Origin: Tahibacter aquaticus
GTDB taxonomy: Bacteria > Pseudomonadota > Gammaproteobacteria > Xanthomonadales > Rhodanobacteraceae
Length of the DNA: 64,000 bases
Assembly (NCBI RefSeq): GCF_004363655.1
Contig: NZ_SNZH01000009.1
Location: 62,792-126,791 of the forward strand
Direction: 5' to 3'
Both the position numbers and the translations under genes were made by a program. The notes under the pieces are model-generated. The model was not told the DNA's origin. It was given only the letters and a program-made list of their open reading frames with translations, and searched no databases. Of this stretch, positions 62,676-64,000 are shown one piece after another; position 1 is the first letter of the stretch; every line of letters begins with the position of its first letter.

Positions 62676-63609
62676 GTCCGCAGTCCTGCGCACGAAGCTG
62701 GCGAAACACCGTTGCCAGCCCGGCGATGGCGGCCTGGCTCCCGTCGATGCAGCGGGCGTCGATGCCGAACACTGACAGCGCGTAGGCGTAGCGCCGGGTG
62801 AGTGCAGCTGTGCCGACAAGCCAGAGGGGCGTGTGCGGCGCCGCTGCGAACTGGGCAAGACCGTGGCTGAGTTCATGCCCGATCAGAAGTCCCGACAGGA
62901 ACGCTGCGGCTTCGCTGTCGGCCAGTTCGCCGCTGAGGCGTCGCGCGCGGCATTCGAACAGCTGCGCCAGCAGGCTGCCTTGCGCTGTGCTCCTGGCCCG
63001 CTCCAGACCGCAGAGGAAGCCGCTGTCGAGCGGGCCGTCGTCGACGGCAACGGCCGCGGGATCTAGCAGTACGCTGTGGCCGTGCAACGCTGCATAGACT
63101 TCGCCGGTGACCAGGGTCTGGAAGTGGTGTACCCGGGCCTCAGCCAGCTGCAGCCATTTGCTGTGTGTGCCGGGCATTACGACGAGATGCTCTCCCTGGC
63201 GCAAGTCTGCCTCCAGCGCGAGCGCACCGAGCAGCTGGGTTTCCTCGCCGCGCAGGAAATCTGCAGCGTCCAGGCGATTCGTACAGGCCAGTCCGGGCAG
63301 GATGCGCGGACCTTGCGCATCCGCAACAATGCTAGTTTGTGCAATAGAGTGCAAAGTGGCTGGGCAGCGCAGATAAGGCGCTTCGGCCCAGCCCTGGCGC
63401 GAGCCCGCCATGCCGCACAGCAGCGCCGGCAGCGGCCCGTACTCCGCCCAGGGCGCAGTGGCCTGGGCGAAGACGGCGGCGAAACGGCCGCTGCTGGCTG
63501 CCGCGCCGGGGCCGGCGGCTTCGGCCAGCACCTGCCCGTCCTCGTCGCACAGGGCCAGGCGCAGGTGGCTGGTGCCCCAGTCGCCGGCGATAAAACGCGC
63601 GGCGGCCAT
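62668..63609 (-). CDS. dgoK: 2-dehydro-3-deoxygalactonokinase
   Basis: A 313-residue protein. The ATG at 63609 overlaps the last base of the upstream stop (TGATG). It shows the DgoK signature: FIAGDWGTSHLRLALCDEDG at the N-terminus (ATP-binding), MAGSRQGWAEAPYLRCPA, VVMPGTHSKWLQLAEARVHHFQTLVTGEVYA, and DSEAAAFLSGLLIGHEL. It phosphorylates 2-keto-3-deoxygalactonate at O6. Flanking dehydratase and aldolase genes fit the De Ley-Doudoroff pathway. Confidence 0.93.
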   Translation of the reverse strand: MAAARFIAGDWGTSHLRLALCDEDGQVLAEAAGPGAAASSGRFAAVFAQATAPWAEYGPLPALLCGMAGSRQGWAEAPYLRCPATLHSIAQTSIVADAQGPRILPGLACTNRLDAADFLRGEETQLLGALALEADLRQGEHLVVMPGTHSKWLQLAEARVHHFQTLVTGEVYAALHGHSVLLDPAAVAVDDGPLDSGFLCGLERARSTAQGSLLAQLFECRARRLSGELADSEAAAFLSGLLIGHELSHGLAQFAAAPHTPLWLVGTAALTRRYAYALSVFGIDARCIDGSQAAIAGLATVFRQLRAQDCGHG

Positions 63610-64000
63610 CAGTGCGATTCCCGCGCGACAGCGCTGCCGCTGCCGCCGACCAGGAAATCGAAATCGCAGCCCTGGTCTGCCTGCAGCACATGGTCTACGT
63701 ACAGCCGGGCATAACCGCGGGCAGGCGCGGCGTCTGTGCTGGCCGCCTGCCATTGCGCGGCGCGGGCGGCCATTTCCTCGGGCGAAACCAGCAGGTCCAA
63801 CCGGCGCGCCGGGCCGTCGAACACGATTTCGTCGCCGTCGCGCACCAGGGCCAGCGGCCCGCCGATGGCAGATTCCGGTGCCACATGCAGAATGACGCTG
63901 CCGAAGGCCGTGCCGCTCATGCGCGCATCGGACAGGCGCAGCATGTCGCTGATGCCGCGTTCCAGCAGCTTGCGCGGCAGCGGCATATTGCCGACCTCGG
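63609..64000 (-). CDS. IlvD/Edd-family sugar-acid dehydratase, C-terminal part only
   Basis: The frame runs off the right edge, so only the last 130 residues are present. These carry the family C-terminal signature: LPRKLLERGISDMLRLSDARMSGTAFG and VLHVAPESAIGGPLALVRDGDEI. The family contains dihydroxy-acid, 6-phosphogluconate, L-arabonate and galactonate-type dehydratases with an Fe-S cluster. Given dgoK and dgoA directly downstream, it should dehydrate galactonate to 2-keto-3-deoxygalactonate. The gene is the first visible member of the operon. Confidence 0.88.
   Translation of the reverse strand, partial: EVGNMPLPRKLLERGISDMLRLSDARMSGTAFGSVILHVAPESAIGGPLALVRDGDEIVFDGPARRLDLLVSPEEMAARAAQWQAASTDAAPARGYARLYVDHVLQADQGCDFDFLVGGSGSAVARESH

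Overview
The window is very GC-rich and densely packed, with codon use typical of such genomes. The gene set suggests a gammaproteobacterium of the order Lysobacterales (Xanthomonadales), probably close to Rhodanobacteraceae such as Dokdonella or Tahibacter. This is inferred from an ECF sigma/TPR-kinase pair, a desT-desC-desB type desaturase locus, many secreted FG-GAP, VWD and chitinase proteins, and short C-terminal tails of the type IFxxxFE. No rRNA, tRNA or CRISPR array was seen.

Layout. 1-7065: signalling genes, namely a hybrid histidine kinase cut by the left edge, a PAS-GGDEF diguanylate cyclase, a Rap1a/Tai-like periplasmic protein, a secreted unknown, and a GAF protein with a decayed GGDEF-like end. 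7204-10942: a TetR regulator divergent from a ferredoxin reductase and an acyl desaturase (membrane lipid unsaturation), then a HlyIII protein. 10968-17295: GrpB, a TPR protein, an unknown, and a large secreted protein joining two CxxCH haem motifs to a VWD domain. 17296-21622: a structured intergenic region, an ECF sigma factor, a TPR kinase and a strong terminator. 21640-31409: secreted or exported enzymes (beta-helix/FG-GAP protein, amidohydrolase, flavin amine oxidase, GH18 chitinase) separated by decayed gene fragments.

31410-42468: a UvrA-like ATPase, small accessory genes (two VOC proteins, AraC, DUF3592, ankyrin, GFA), a five-repeat propeller-like protein, and a PadR regulator with a tandem palindromic operator upstream of an MFS pump. 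42660-48193: a membrane Ser/Thr kinase with a C-terminal DUF4384-like domain, divergent from two paralogous secreted caspase-PEGA-FGE-like proteins. This is the best candidate for a little-described system. A lone R2K-type ATP-grasp gene follows. 49200-50684: a delta-60 repeat gene with an apparent frameshift, flanked by two inverted copies of a ~163-bp MITE-like element.

50729-64000: a carbohydrate catabolic region. Two exported glycosidases (a GH42 beta-galactosidase and an (alpha/alpha)6 glycosidase) sit beside a tightly overlapping minus-strand operon. In transcription order that operon encodes an IlvD/Edd dehydratase (cut by the right edge), 2-dehydro-3-deoxygalactonokinase, KDPGal aldolase, an SSS transporter, an SMP-30 lactonase, a GntR/FCD regulator and a Gfo/Idh dehydrogenase. 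Together these can supply a De Ley-Doudoroff route from galactosides to pyruvate and glyceraldehyde 3-phosphate. An APH-fold kinase and a class III aminotransferase, translationally coupled, lie between the two blocks on the plus strand.
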